From: Pseudomonadota bacterium
GTDB lineage: Bacteria > Desulfobacterota > Syntrophorhabdia > Syntrophorhabdales > Syntrophorhabdaceae
DNA: 35,126 nucleotides
NCBI GenBank assembly: GCA_026388255.1
Contig: JAPLKC010000104.1
Coordinates: 1 to 35,126 of the forward strand
Direction: 5' to 3'
The number at the start of each line of letters is the position of its first letter. Position 1 is the first letter of the stretch. The notes under the pieces were generated by a model, which worked only from the letters and a program-made list of their open reading frames with translations, was not told the DNA's origin and did not search any database. Positions 7,192-14,983 of this stretch are shown here, piece after piece. The translations under genes and the position numbers were made by a program.

Positions 7192-7389
7192 ATGAGAACA
7201 ACATTAAATATCGAAGACGCATTGATAGACAGCGCATCAAGGCTGACCGGTATAAAGGAGAAAACCACCCTGGTGAAGCTTGGACTGGAGGCTTTGATTG
7301 CGAGGGAAAGCAGTAAGAGACTTGCAAAGCTTGGCGGCACAGAGAGACAGTTGAAAAACATACCGCGCAGAAGACCCGCAGAGGAATAA
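7192..7389 (+). CDS. VapB-type antitoxin
   Basis: The protein has 65 residues. MRTTLNIEDALIDSASRLTG at the start followed by KTTLVKLGLEALIARE is the hallmark of the VapB family 2 (ribbon-helix-helix) antitoxins: a beta strand for DNA contact, two helices, then a basic toxin-binding tail (KNIPRRRPAEE). GAGGTGA upstream supports ATG 7192. Its stop is one base before the VapC start, and the toxin ribosome site lies in its last codons, so synthesis is coupled. It should bind and inhibit the PIN-domain toxin and repress the operon at the ATGCAT repeats upstream. Confidence 0.9.
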   Translation: MRTTLNIEDALIDSASRLTGIKEKTTLVKLGLEALIARESSKRLAKLGGTERQLKNIPRRRPAEE

Positions 7390-7390
7390 T

Positions 7391-7756
7391 ATGGTTCTCG
7401 TGGACACTTCAGTATGGGTCTCGCACCTACGGGCAGGGAATAAGGAGCTCATAGCATTGCTGAACAACGGAGACGTGATGTGTCATCCTTTTATTGTGGG
7501 CGAACTTGCCTGTGGAAATATCAAAAATAGAACATCAATACTCTCTCTTCTTCAGTTGCTCCCTATGGCAGTCCAAGTAGAGAACGAAGAAGCCTTGCAT
7601 TTCATAGAGACCAATAGCCTTATGGGAAAGGGGTTAGGCTATGCGGATATACACTTGTCTGCCTCGGCAGTGTTGTCGGGGGTCCCAATATGGACTCTGG
7701 ACAAGAGTCTTGCTAAGATCAGTGAAAAGCTGAATATAGGTTATTCGGCCGCTTGA
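7391..7756 (+). CDS. VapC-type PIN-domain ribonuclease toxin
   Basis: The protein has 121 residues. The PIN-domain acidic centre is visible: Asp5 in MVLVDTSVWV, Glu38 in VGELACG, Asp86 in GYADIHL and Asp104 in WTLDKSL. These bind Mg2+ or Mn2+ for RNA cleavage; known VapC enzymes cut initiator tRNA or rRNA, but the target here is unknown. Length and order fit standard VapC. The ribosome site GAGGAATAAT overlaps the end of vapB. Only 5 bases after the stop, the attC-like site C begins, the same arrangement as for the MazF pair at 955-1290. Confidence 0.92.
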   Translation: MVLVDTSVWVSHLRAGNKELIALLNNGDVMCHPFIVGELACGNIKNRTSILSLLQLLPMAVQVENEEALHFIETNSLMGKGLGYADIHLSASAVLSGVPIWTLDKSLAKISEKLNIGYSAA

Positions 7757-7761
7757 AGAGA

Positions 7762-7825
7762 TAACAAGGGAGACCAAGGGGACATCTCAAGATAAAGCGA
7801 CCTCTCGCTGAGTTGTATGTTGGGC
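7762..7825 (+). repeat. attC-like element, site C
   Basis: TAAC at 7762-7765 and GTTGGGC at 7819-7825, a perfect match to the attC GTTRRRY box, bound the element. A hairpin AGCGA-CCTC-TCGCT lies at 7796-7809. TAACAAGG at the left and CCTCTCGCTGA at 7801-7811 plus TGTTR are shared with site B. The outer arms pair poorly, so folding support is weaker than for site A. Confidence 0.3.
7772..7797 (+). repeat. Direct repeat copy 1 flanking the amidohydrolase
   Basis: GACCAAGGGGACATCTCAAG at 7772-7791 recurs with three changes at 9651, after the amidohydrolase gene. This copy lies inside the attC-like site C. Confidence 0.5.
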
Positions 7826-7881
7826 GACAAGAGCTCAATAGAATAAAGGTAGGACTTATAACCGGAAAAAGGAGGAAAAAA

Positions 7882-9627
7882 ATGAAGAAGATGCAATACA
7901 GAATTGTTTTAGTAGCAATGTGGGCGTTGATACTGTTGAATGCTGCATGGGCGCAGAGTGCGGACAATTCCCTTCCAGTTGGACCCAAGAAGACTACAGA
8001 GAGCGGGCTTAAAATCTTCTTTAACGGAACCATTCTTACCGTCGATGAAAATATGTCCGAAGCACAGGCAATAGCGATAAAAGACGGAAAAATCATTGCC
8101 GTTGGAACAAATAAAGAAGTTTTGAAACATAGAACCCGGAACACAAAATTTATTAATCTGAAAAGTAAAACCCTGATGCCGGGGTTTGTGGAAACCCATT
8201 CACATCCAGTCCTTAAAATGATAGTTGAAAACTACACAGTTGATATCCGACCTGCGACTGGTCATACCGATGGCGTAGAGATCATGGATACGGTCAGAAA
8301 GACCATTGCCAAAGCCAAGCCTGATGAATATCTGGTCTTTTTTGGCTGGGATCCTCTTTTACAGAAGGGGCTGAAGAATCCAACCAGAAAGGAACTTGAT
8401 GTGTTATCACCTAACAATCCTATTTTCATATGGGGCAATAGTGTTCATGTTGCTTTTGCCAATACCAGGGCACTTGAGCTGGCCGGAATCAACAAAAACA
8501 CTCCTGACCCGGGCGGCTCGATGGGTGGATCTTTTGGACATGATAAGGATGGTGAATTAGACGGCAGAATTGATCAGGGTGGACCGGTTGGAATAGTGAT
8601 TGCCCCCTTTTTAAAAAGTAAGATCGACAATCCGCAGAAAGCAGCAGAAGCTATATATAATGGTTGGCTGGTAAACGCCAGTGACGGAGTTACAACCATT
8701 AGCGACGATGTATTATTAGAAGAAGCGATGGCAATTTACCAGTTAACAGCCGAAAAATTTAAAACAATACGTGTCCGTGGATATGCCGTTGATTATCAAA
8801 AGTGGAAACCTTTTGAAGGTGACGCAATGATAAAGGTCAATGGTGGAAAATTGTTTGTTGACGGAAGCCCCTGGACCGGAACAATAACCATGACACAGCC
8901 GTATCTCGTCAACAATACAACCGTTAAGATTATGGATACCCCTGCCGGATATATGCAAAAACCATATGTAAGCCAGGAAGAACTGCAAACATTCATCGAC
9001 GACATTCTCAAAAGCAAGCGCTCGGCCGAAATTCATGTTGAGGGCGATCAAGCTATCCAGATGGCGCTGGATGCAATTGAGAAAGGACTCATACAATATC
9101 CATGGGACAATCACCGAATCCGGTTGGCACATGTTCCGATGATCCGTGACGATCAAATCGAGCGGGCCAAAAAACTGGGTGCTCAACTGACATTCCTCAT
9201 GGCTCATGTAAAATATTGGGGAGACGTCATTCCAACCCTTGTCGGCGACAAGAGGGGACAACGCTGGTGCCCCGTTGCTTCAGCAAAAAAATATGGGGCC
9301 AATTTTGCCTTTCATTTTGACGGTCCGACATCGCCCAACAAGCCATTGGAAACGCTACAGACAGTAACAACCCGAAAAACAGTCAGCGGAAAAGTTTTAG
9401 GGCCTGAAGAACGTATATCCATTGACGATGCAATCCGAGGTTATACTATTAACGCCGCTTATCAATTGTTCATGGAAAAAGAAGTTGGAAGCATTGAACC
9501 GGGTAAATATGCGGATATGATTATTTTGAGCGATAACCCGAGAAAAGTGGATCTTGAAAAATTGTCAAAGATCAAGGTTCTGGCAACATATGTAAACGGA
9601 GAAGAGATCTGGAGAGCTAAAAAATAA
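7882..9627 (+). CDS. Exported amidohydrolase, YtcJ-like (Amidohydro_3)
   Basis: The protein has 581 residues from ATG 7882, supported by AAAGGAGG; longer in-frame starts have no such site. Residues 1-24 form a signal peptide (MKKMQYRIVLVAMWALILLN, then AWA before cleavage). The mature part opens with the composite domain (FFNGTILTVDENMSEAQAIAI...GKIIAVG) and GFVETHSHP, the HxH metal motif of the amidohydrolase TIM barrel. Further expected metal or catalytic positions lie in EIHVEGDQA and RLAHVP, FHFDGP (Asp) and the C-terminal GSIEPGKYADMIILSDNP. YtcJ relatives hydrolyse amides or N-acyl groups; the substrate is unknown. A periplasmic location is unusual enough to note. It is flanked by short direct repeats, suggesting insertion as a unit. 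Confidence 0.88.
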   Translation: MKKMQYRIVLVAMWALILLNAAWAQSADNSLPVGPKKTTESGLKIFFNGTILTVDENMSEAQAIAIKDGKIIAVGTNKEVLKHRTRNTKFINLKSKTLMPGFVETHSHPVLKMIVENYTVDIRPATGHTDGVEIMDTVRKTIAKAKPDEYLVFFGWDPLLQKGLKNPTRKELDVLSPNNPIFIWGNSVHVAFANTRALELAGINKNTPDPGGSMGGSFGHDKDGELDGRIDQGGPVGIVIAPFLKSKIDNPQKAAEAIYNGWLVNASDGVTTISDDVLLEEAMAIYQLTAEKFKTIRVRGYAVDYQKWKPFEGDAMIKVNGGKLFVDGSPWTGTITMTQPYLVNNTTVKIMDTPAGYMQKPYVSQEELQTFIDDILKSKRSAEIHVEGDQAIQMALDAIEKGLIQYPWDNHRIRLAHVPMIRDDQIERAKKLGAQLTFLMAHVKYWGDVIPTLVGDKRGQRWCPVASAKKYGANFAFHFDGPTSPNKPLETLQTVTTRKTVSGKVLGPEERISIDDAIRGYTINAAYQLFMEKEVGSIEPGKYADMIILSDNPRKVDLEKLSKIKVLATYVNGEEIWRAKK

Positions 9628-9650
9628 AGGACAGACCCTGAGGGAGGGGG

Positions 9651-9680
9651 GATCAAAGGGACATCTTAAGAAAATAAAAG
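9651..9680 (+). repeat. Direct repeat copy 2 flanking the amidohydrolase
   Basis: GATCAAAGGGACATCTTAAG at 9651-9670 matches copy 1 at 7772 in all but three positions, and both run into an A-rich tail ending AAAG. The preceding GGACAGACCCTGAGG resembles sequence often found next to REP/RAYT-like elements, but no transposase is present. Confidence 0.5.
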
Positions 9681-9861
9681 TAGCAATAGAAGGGTCAGCC
9701 ATGCGGCGTTGCTGATAGCCGGAGGTAGTGATGGCATCTTCCGGATATTTGCAAAATTGGGTATCCGTAATCCCGAAGAGGTAAAGAAAAAAGCAGATGA
9801 TATAAGGCAAATAATGCAGAAACAGAAATATGAGAACCAGGCAAATGCTGCCGGTGGGTAA
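9670..9861 (+). pseudogene. Protein-like fragment without a start codon
   Basis: A frame open from 9670 to the TAA at 9859-9861 encodes a tail rich in charged helix (GGSDGIFRIFAKLGIRNPEE, then a Lys/Gln-rich segment ending ANAAGG). It has no ATG or GTG; TTG 9709 is the only weak start. The sequence looks like the genuine C-terminus of a coiled-coil or small helical protein, so I read it as a truncated gene left beside the amidohydrolase insertion. The family is not recognised. Confidence 0.35.
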
Positions 9862-10061
9862 ATAAGTCTTTTTATAGAGCTATAAAAGATTCATATTAAT
9901 TCTGATTCATAGATAGCACCCAGAGGGTACCAGGGCAACGAGGAACTCCCGCGGGTACCCGCACTCCGGGGCAGGCTTAATACGGAATTTTTAGAGTTTC
10001 GCAAAGGTCTCGGAGTGTAAGGAGGAGTTAACAAAGATGTGCAAATTAGGTCAATATGGCA
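9862..10061. other. Structured intergenic region with an orphan ribosome site
   Basis: Dyads: GCGGGTACCCGC at 9951-9962, an earlier GGGTACC at 9925-9931, and CACTCCG (9962-9968) complementary to CGGAGTG (10011-10017). AAGGAGG at 10018-10024 is followed by ATG 10037, which opens only a 21-codon frame running antisense into the end of the helicase gene. It may be a decayed gene start or a small structured RNA. Confidence 0.35.
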
Positions 10062-11624
10062 TCAGATACAAAGTGTTATTTCCAGAATGCGGTCAATCCT
10101 GAAAGCGCGTTCTTTTTTGCGGAGATGGCAGTAAGCCCTGAGACCCTCAAAGTTCTTTCCTTTAAATTCCATATTATCAATCGATATGGGACGTATTGTA
10201 CGGAGAGACTTTGTGTCATCGGGCTTCAAATAAAGGATCTCAAGGCCCATCCCCCGTTTTATGGCGTCATCTATTATCCTGCGCCTCTCGTTATAGCTCA
10301 CTTTTTCGTCAGCCTTTCTGTACTGGAATCGTGTGAGAAACTGAACTATGCGCCAATCCATGCGGATATGAGCTTTTGTGATCTTTTTAGTGAGAACAAT
10401 ACCGGCAAAGCTTGTACATCGGCTTAATGCCACATAGACCTGGCCGTGTGCGAATGTGCCGCGGCCGATGTCTATGACGACTTTGTCAAAGGTTTTCCCC
10501 TGGCTTTTGTGGATGGTAACGGCCCAGGCAAGACGGATGGGATACTGGGTAAAGGCAGCCGTTTTTCTGGTTGAAATCCGTTTCGTTGCTCTATCGTACT
10601 GATATTCGAAGAGCTCCCATGTATGCGGGGAGACTTCAACAGTTCCGCCACTCTGGAGCTTTACAAGGACGCAGTTGCCTTCGCTGCCCTCTCTTTCTAT
10701 GTCTGACACCCTGCCCAAAGTCCCGTTTACCCAACGTCCATATTTGTCATTGTTGACCAGCATAACTTGTGCCCCCGGCTTCAGTTTCAAGGTCTCTTCG
10801 GCAGGAAGCGAAGAGCGTTCGAAGGCCCCGTTGAGAAGACCATCATAGTGCACCGCAGACCCTGAGAGTGCTTCAAGTTTTTCCAGGTTTCGCACCGTTG
10901 CAAGTTCATTGGTGCTTGTCAGCGTGATGTAAAACCCGTCATCAGGCGGTACAAAATCAGGTCGATGATTCTGGTTCAACCTTTCCATGTCCTCATCGGT
11001 GCAGGATCTGTTGCGGATGGAATTAAGGAGCGCTATAAAATCAGCTTCAGTCTGACGGTAAACCTTCTCCAGTTCGATAAACTCCATGTCGAAGGTCTGT
11101 TCTTTAAATACCTGCGCCGAGAAGAAATACGGCGTCTCGTACCTATGGGTGAATATCTCTTTTTCGGCCGTGGTTACAACGGGTGGAAGCTGGTAAAGGT
11201 CGCCGATAAAGATCATCTGAATGCCGCCGAACCATTGCTTCCGGTACGGTCCGTTGAGGCGCAGAAATTTTTCGATACAATCGAGAATATCGGCCCGAAC
11301 CATTGAGACCTCGTCAATGATGATCGTATCAAATGCTTTGTAAACACCTCCCTCCTGACCCCCGACCTTTTTTATCTTTTCAGGTGTTATGCCTGGCTTG
11401 AAACCGAAAAAGGAGTGGATAGTCTGCCCCTGTATGTTCAGTGCAGCAACACCGGTAGGTGCAAGTACAGCGACTTCTTTATCGGTGGTTTGCCGGAAAT
11501 AGTCAAGAAGTGTTGATTTTCCTGTGCCAGCTTTTCCAGTGATGAACAAATGACGACTCGAATTCTCCATAATATCAAGGGCTTTACGGAACTCGGGATT
11601 GATGTCTATAGGCTGTTTTTTCAT
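10062..11624 (-). CDS. Pif1-like superfamily 1B helicase with C-terminal WYL domain
   Basis: The protein has 520 residues. Walker A is GKAGTGKS at residues 30-37, Walker B IIIDEVSM near 101-108, motif III GDLYQLPPV near 145-155; VYRQ and the late IHKSQGKTFDKV and YVALSRC segments are SF1B motifs of the RecD/Pif1/Dda group. These enzymes unwind DNA 5' to 3'. Residues about 443-520 form a separate domain with IKRGMGLEILYLKPD and the ending RIDRILEI, the pattern of WYL nucleic-acid/ligand-sensing domains (here LYL instead of WYL). Pif1-WYL fusions are known in bacteria such as Thermotoga. No Shine-Dalgarno sequence is evident before ATG 11624. The gene stands alone, facing debris downstream; it could serve repair, replication or defence. 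Confidence 0.9.
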   Translation of the reverse strand: MKKQPIDINPEFRKALDIMENSSRHLFITGKAGTGKSTLLDYFRQTTDKEVAVLAPTGVAALNIQGQTIHSFFGFKPGITPEKIKKVGGQEGGVYKAFDTIIIDEVSMVRADILDCIEKFLRLNGPYRKQWFGGIQMIFIGDLYQLPPVVTTAEKEIFTHRYETPYFFSAQVFKEQTFDMEFIELEKVYRQTEADFIALLNSIRNRSCTDEDMERLNQNHRPDFVPPDDGFYITLTSTNELATVRNLEKLEALSGSAVHYDGLLNGAFERSSLPAEETLKLKPGAQVMLVNNDKYGRWVNGTLGRVSDIEREGSEGNCVLVKLQSGGTVEVSPHTWELFEYQYDRATKRISTRKTAAFTQYPIRLAWAVTIHKSQGKTFDKVVIDIGRGTFAHGQVYVALSRCTSFAGIVLTKKITKAHIRMDWRIVQFLTRFQYRKADEKVSYNERRRIIDDAIKRGMGLEILYLKPDDTKSLRTIRPISIDNMEFKGKNFEGLRAYCHLRKKERAFRIDRILEITLCI

Positions 11625-11852
11625 TTAATTGATTTATTACGCTAAAAAAGCATAGTACAACCTATGCCTGGCCGCAAGTCTTTTATTGATAGCATGTTGC
11701 ATTCAAAAACAGCACCAGTAATGCGGGCACCCTGTGGCGATAATGCTGCGGGGTGCTATAACCCACCTTTTTTATAAGAGGGATTATATGTATAAAGAAT
11801 GGTGTTTTTTCCACTGGTCTGGAGATACCCAGCAAATGGTTTTTGGAACATT

Positions 11853-12161
11853 TTATTTCTTTCGGGTAAAATCATCGGGAGATGAAGGCATCTTATTAAT
11901 GACGAGCCCCTTTAACTTTTTGATGATCTCATGATCCTCGCCGAAATAAGGTAAAAGCGATTGTATCGCACGGCCAACCGTACCGTCGCATAGATCCTGA
12001 AATTCCTGTTTTACTTCAGGCGGCAGGGCATTATAATCTCTTACAGCATGATCCACCCAGGGAGTTAAAGGTCCGATGCCGTCCTTATCACTGGCATAAA
12101 CATAACCTTCCAGCGACCCGACTTTTGCCGCAAAATCATACACCTTTCTATATAATCCCAT
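11853..12161 (-). CDS. Conserved-looking small protein of unknown function
   Basis: The protein has 102 residues and is soluble, with no signal peptide or membrane segment. A textbook AAGGAGG precedes ATG 12161, which makes it a real gene. The sequence has a helical N-terminus (MGLYRKVYDFAAKVGSLEGY), a central WVDHAVRDYNALPPEVKQEF stretch and a C-terminal basic tail. I do not recognise the family. It lies between the helicase (same strand, 228 bases downstream) and the divergent CheV gene; the distance argues against an operon with the helicase. Confidence 0.75.
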   Translation of the reverse strand: MGLYRKVYDFAAKVGSLEGYVYASDKDGIGPLTPWVDHAVRDYNALPPEVKQEFQDLCDGTVGRAIQSLLPYFGEDHEIIKKLKGLVINKMPSSPDDFTRKK

Positions 12162-12466
12162 AAAGCCTCCTTATAATGATAAATAAACCTTATTAGTATA
12201 TTTGACAAATTAATGAAAAGTCAAATAACTATGCTATTACAAGCAACCTGCATTACTGATGATGATTTTTATTCATGCGATCTTTCAGATTAGGATTCAG
12301 TGTTTTTCGAGATCATCTATCGGATGCAATGAGTTGATAGTTTATAGATACTTTTTTGGCAGCAGATATGTAAATATTTTACGAATATTTTTTATTATTT
12401 TCATAATGCTTTAAGTTTCAGCAATATATTGACGATAATCACATTAATAAATACACAGGGGGCACC
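12162..12466. other. AT-rich intergenic region between divergent genes
   Basis: The stretch carries the promoters of the small unknown gene and of CheV. TTTGAC at 12201-12206 and GTCAAA at 12220-12225 form an inverted repeat, and TTGACA at 12202-12207 could be a -35 with a weak TAACTA at 12226-12231. No gene or RNA is recognised. Confidence 0.4.
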
Positions 12467-13429
12467 ATGGGAACAAATATGTCCAACATACTGCTTGAAT
12501 CAGGTACAAACGAAGTAGAAGTTCTGGAGTTGTATATTGATGAAGAGAGCGGTTACCGCGGTTTTTACGGAGTAAATGTAGCAAAAGTTCTTGAAATCAT
12601 ACCAATACCAAAAAATATCATAAAGCCGCCGAATATTGCAAATACATGTGCTGTTGGCATGTTTAATCACCGTGATAAAATTATTATTCTTGTTGATCTT
12701 GCAATATGGCTGGGAAGACAGAGAACAGAAAATAAACCGGCCAATATACTCATTACAGAATTTAATAATGTTGTTACGGCTTTTCTTGTCTCAGGAGTTA
12801 CAAGAATTCATCGTTTAACCTGGGCTGATATAAAACCATTAGACTCATATCTTGAGGGATTGAGCGATTCCATTACCGGAGTGATCCATCTGGAAGACAG
12901 GATTGTCTTTCTTCTTGACCTTGAAAAAACTATTGCTGATTTAAACCCTGAACTGGCTATATCGGCTTCGTCACCGGAATCGCAGGAAGCGCTCCTTGAT
13001 GTTCCGGATCAGCCGATAAAAATATTACATGCTGATGATTCCAGTGTTATTCGCAATACTGTTAAAAAGCGTCTGGAAGAGGTCGGACAGTTCACTGTTC
13101 AGTCTGCAATAAACGGTGATGAAGCATGGGCATACCTTGCAGATGCAAAAAAACTTTCTCATGAAAAGGGTTGCAGTCTCACTGATATTGTTGAAGCGGT
13201 GCTGTCGGATATTGAGATGCCCGGTATGGATGGATATCATCTTTGTAAGAAAATCAAGGAAGACCCTGAGCTGAAATCGCTGCCCGTTGTGCTTTTTTCT
13301 TCATTGATAACTGAAAAGCTTATACATAAAGGGGAGGCTGTAGGCGCGGATGGGCAATTTGCGAAGCCGGACCTTAAACTGATAGGGCACATAAAAAAAC
13401 TTGTTGAGGAAAGAAAGAGGGCGATCTGA
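12467..13429 (+). CDS. cheV: CheV-type chemotaxis coupling protein (CheW plus receiver)
   Basis: The protein has 320 residues. Residues about 15-155 form a CheW-like SH3 domain (FYGVNVAKVLEII, VGMFNHRDKIIILVDLAIWL, GVIHLEDRIVFLLDLEK). Residues about 183-318 form a receiver domain with acidic Asp190-Asp191, the phosphoacceptor Asp248 in LSDIEMPGMDG, and Lys300 in FAKPD. This is the CheV architecture, which links chemoreceptors to the CheA kinase and is tuned by phosphorylation. ATG 12467 has AGGGGG close upstream; ATG 12479 is an alternative. No cheA, receptor or flagellar gene is nearby, so it acts with components elsewhere. The histidine kinase downstream is convergent, not in an operon. Confidence 0.92.
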   Translation: MGTNMSNILLESGTNEVEVLELYIDEESGYRGFYGVNVAKVLEIIPIPKNIIKPPNIANTCAVGMFNHRDKIIILVDLAIWLGRQRTENKPANILITEFNNVVTAFLVSGVTRIHRLTWADIKPLDSYLEGLSDSITGVIHLEDRIVFLLDLEKTIADLNPELAISASSPESQEALLDVPDQPIKILHADDSSVIRNTVKKRLEEVGQFTVQSAINGDEAWAYLADAKKLSHEKGCSLTDIVEAVLSDIEMPGMDGYHLCKKIKEDPELKSLPVVLFSSLITEKLIHKGEAVGADGQFAKPDLKLIGHIKKLVEERKRAI

Positions 13430-13440
13430 AGAGATTGCCC
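13419..13440 (+). terminator. Hairpin overlapping the CheV stop codon
   Basis: GGGCGATCT pairs with AGATTGCCC (one G-U pair) over a GAAG loop. There is no T-run afterwards, so it may be a weak or Rho-assisted terminator or an mRNA-stabilising end. Confidence 0.3.
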
Positions 13441-13611
13441 CGTCCTGCTTGAATTGTGTGCAAACCTGTGGCAATCCACTGTTTTTATGATAATACTAAA
13501 TTAATTATACAACACTAAACCACATTGATTCGAAACATTTTTTACAAATTTAACTAAATGAAAAATGGGAGAGGTTTTATGTATATATAAACTGATGTCC
13601 CAAATAATTGA

Positions 13612-14706
13612 TTATTGGAGAAGCCTTGTTCTTACAGCCCTTCTGCGCTCTTGTGGCAATATGATGCGAACTTCAGTTCCATTATCCGGCAAAATGTCAA
13701 CCTCAAGACGGCCTTTATGCTCCTGAATGATTCTTTTGGCCAGGGTAAGTCCCAGACCCAGGCAGTTAAATTTTGTAGTAAAAAAAGGATCAAAGATGAA
13801 GGGAAGATTTTCAGGCAGGATTCCATCTCCGTTATCTTTAACTCTTATCAACGACTGATCCCCGGTAACACTACCGGTTATTGTCAGCCTGCCGTTGTTA
13901 GAGATGGTCTCCAGACCGTTCTGCACTATGCACTGAACAGCCCGGACTATAAGAAGGAGATCACCGAACAGAGGTTTTACAGATAAAGTATTCGGGTCAG
14001 GAAAACTGATTTTCAACGGATTTTCTTCAATTTCAAGTTTAAAAACATGTTTGATTCCATCAAAGATTTCGGAGAGTGTAATGGTAGAATAATGGATTTG
14101 ATGTACCTGAGAAAATTCCACCAATCGGTCGATTATATATTCAAGGCGTTTTGCTTCATTGTGAATGATTTCAGTATAATGGGCAAATTCCTCATGAGAT
14201 ATCTGATCTTTGGCCAAACGTAAGGCAAACCCTCCAATAGAAACTATGGGGTTTCTAATCTGATGTGAAATTTGATCGGTCATCAATCCGAGTCCGGCAA
14301 ATCTTTCAGAGCTGAGGGATTCTTTTTCCATACTTTTTAGATGGGTAATATCCTGAAAGGTAAAGACCATGAACTCATATCCCGGGGAATCTTCTCTATA
14401 TAATGCTGTAGAAAGGTTAACAAAAAAGGTGCCATTGTCATTCCTGCGTAGAAGAGCCTCTCCTTCAAAGTTTTTGCCTTCCCGGATCAATTTTATAATA
14501 TTCGGGAGGTAAAACTGGGTATCGTCAGGAAGAAATAATATATCTATCAACTGACCATTCAAAGAATCTTTCGGATAGCCGAGTAGTTCTACTGCCAAAT
14601 TATTGGTAAAGCGAATACGTCCCTGATTGTCGGTCAGGATAATCCCCGTCTTGACAATCTCAAACAGTGTACTGCTCAGACTTTGTGACCACAACAAGGG
14701 GTCCAT
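13612..14706 (-). CDS. Soluble PAS-domain sensor histidine kinase
   Basis: The protein has 364 residues with no membrane segment. A PAS domain covers about residues 10-125 (GIILTDNQGRIRFTNNLAVELLGY is its diagnostic start). The dimerisation helix carries the phosphoacceptor His148 in QISHQIRNP. The ATPase domain shows an N-box-like VQNGLETI, the G1 box DNGDGILPENL, the F box FDPFFTTK, and G2 GLGLTLAKRII. This is an NtrB-like cytoplasmic kinase. No response regulator gene is adjacent; the receiver of CheV is the nearest, and convergent, so any pairing is speculation. AAGGA precedes ATG 14706. It senses an internal signal, possibly redox or a small ligand through PAS. Confidence 0.9.
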   Translation of the reverse strand: MDPLLWSQSLSSTLFEIVKTGIILTDNQGRIRFTNNLAVELLGYPKDSLNGQLIDILFLPDDTQFYLPNIIKLIREGKNFEGEALLRRNDNGTFFVNLSTALYREDSPGYEFMVFTFQDITHLKSMEKESLSSERFAGLGLMTDQISHQIRNPIVSIGGFALRLAKDQISHEEFAHYTEIIHNEAKRLEYIIDRLVEFSQVHQIHYSTITLSEIFDGIKHVFKLEIEENPLKISFPDPNTLSVKPLFGDLLLIVRAVQCIVQNGLETISNNGRLTITGSVTGDQSLIRVKDNGDGILPENLPFIFDPFFTTKFNCLGLGLTLAKRIIQEHKGRLEVDILPDNGTEVRIILPQERRRAVRTRLLQ

Positions 14707-14983
14707 TTTTTTAATTCCTTCTTTTTTTAAGACCGGTACTATGATGACCCTGTTTTTTAACAGAAGTTTATCTTAAGGACCTTATATATATTTTAATACA
14801 AATTATTAATATGGCAACAATTGTTTTTTTGAGGGATGAAATTAGATTTCATATCTTGCTTGCAAAATCGGGAGGAATATGAAAGGATAGAAGCGGTGAA
14901 ATATCGGATTTGCTGAATAAAAACAGGAAACTTGTGTCATCGTTTGTCTTCACAAGTCAGATAATGAAAGAAGGAGGAAAAGA

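Noticed and set aside
9731-9784. Seventeen-codon frame with GGAGGT ribosome-like site
   Set aside because: The frame overlaps the better protein-like fragment ending at 9861 and has no conserved-looking sequence.
11734-11934. Plus-strand open frame of 66 codons overlapping the end of the small unknown gene
   Set aside because: It is antisense to a gene with a perfect ribosome site and has no site of its own.
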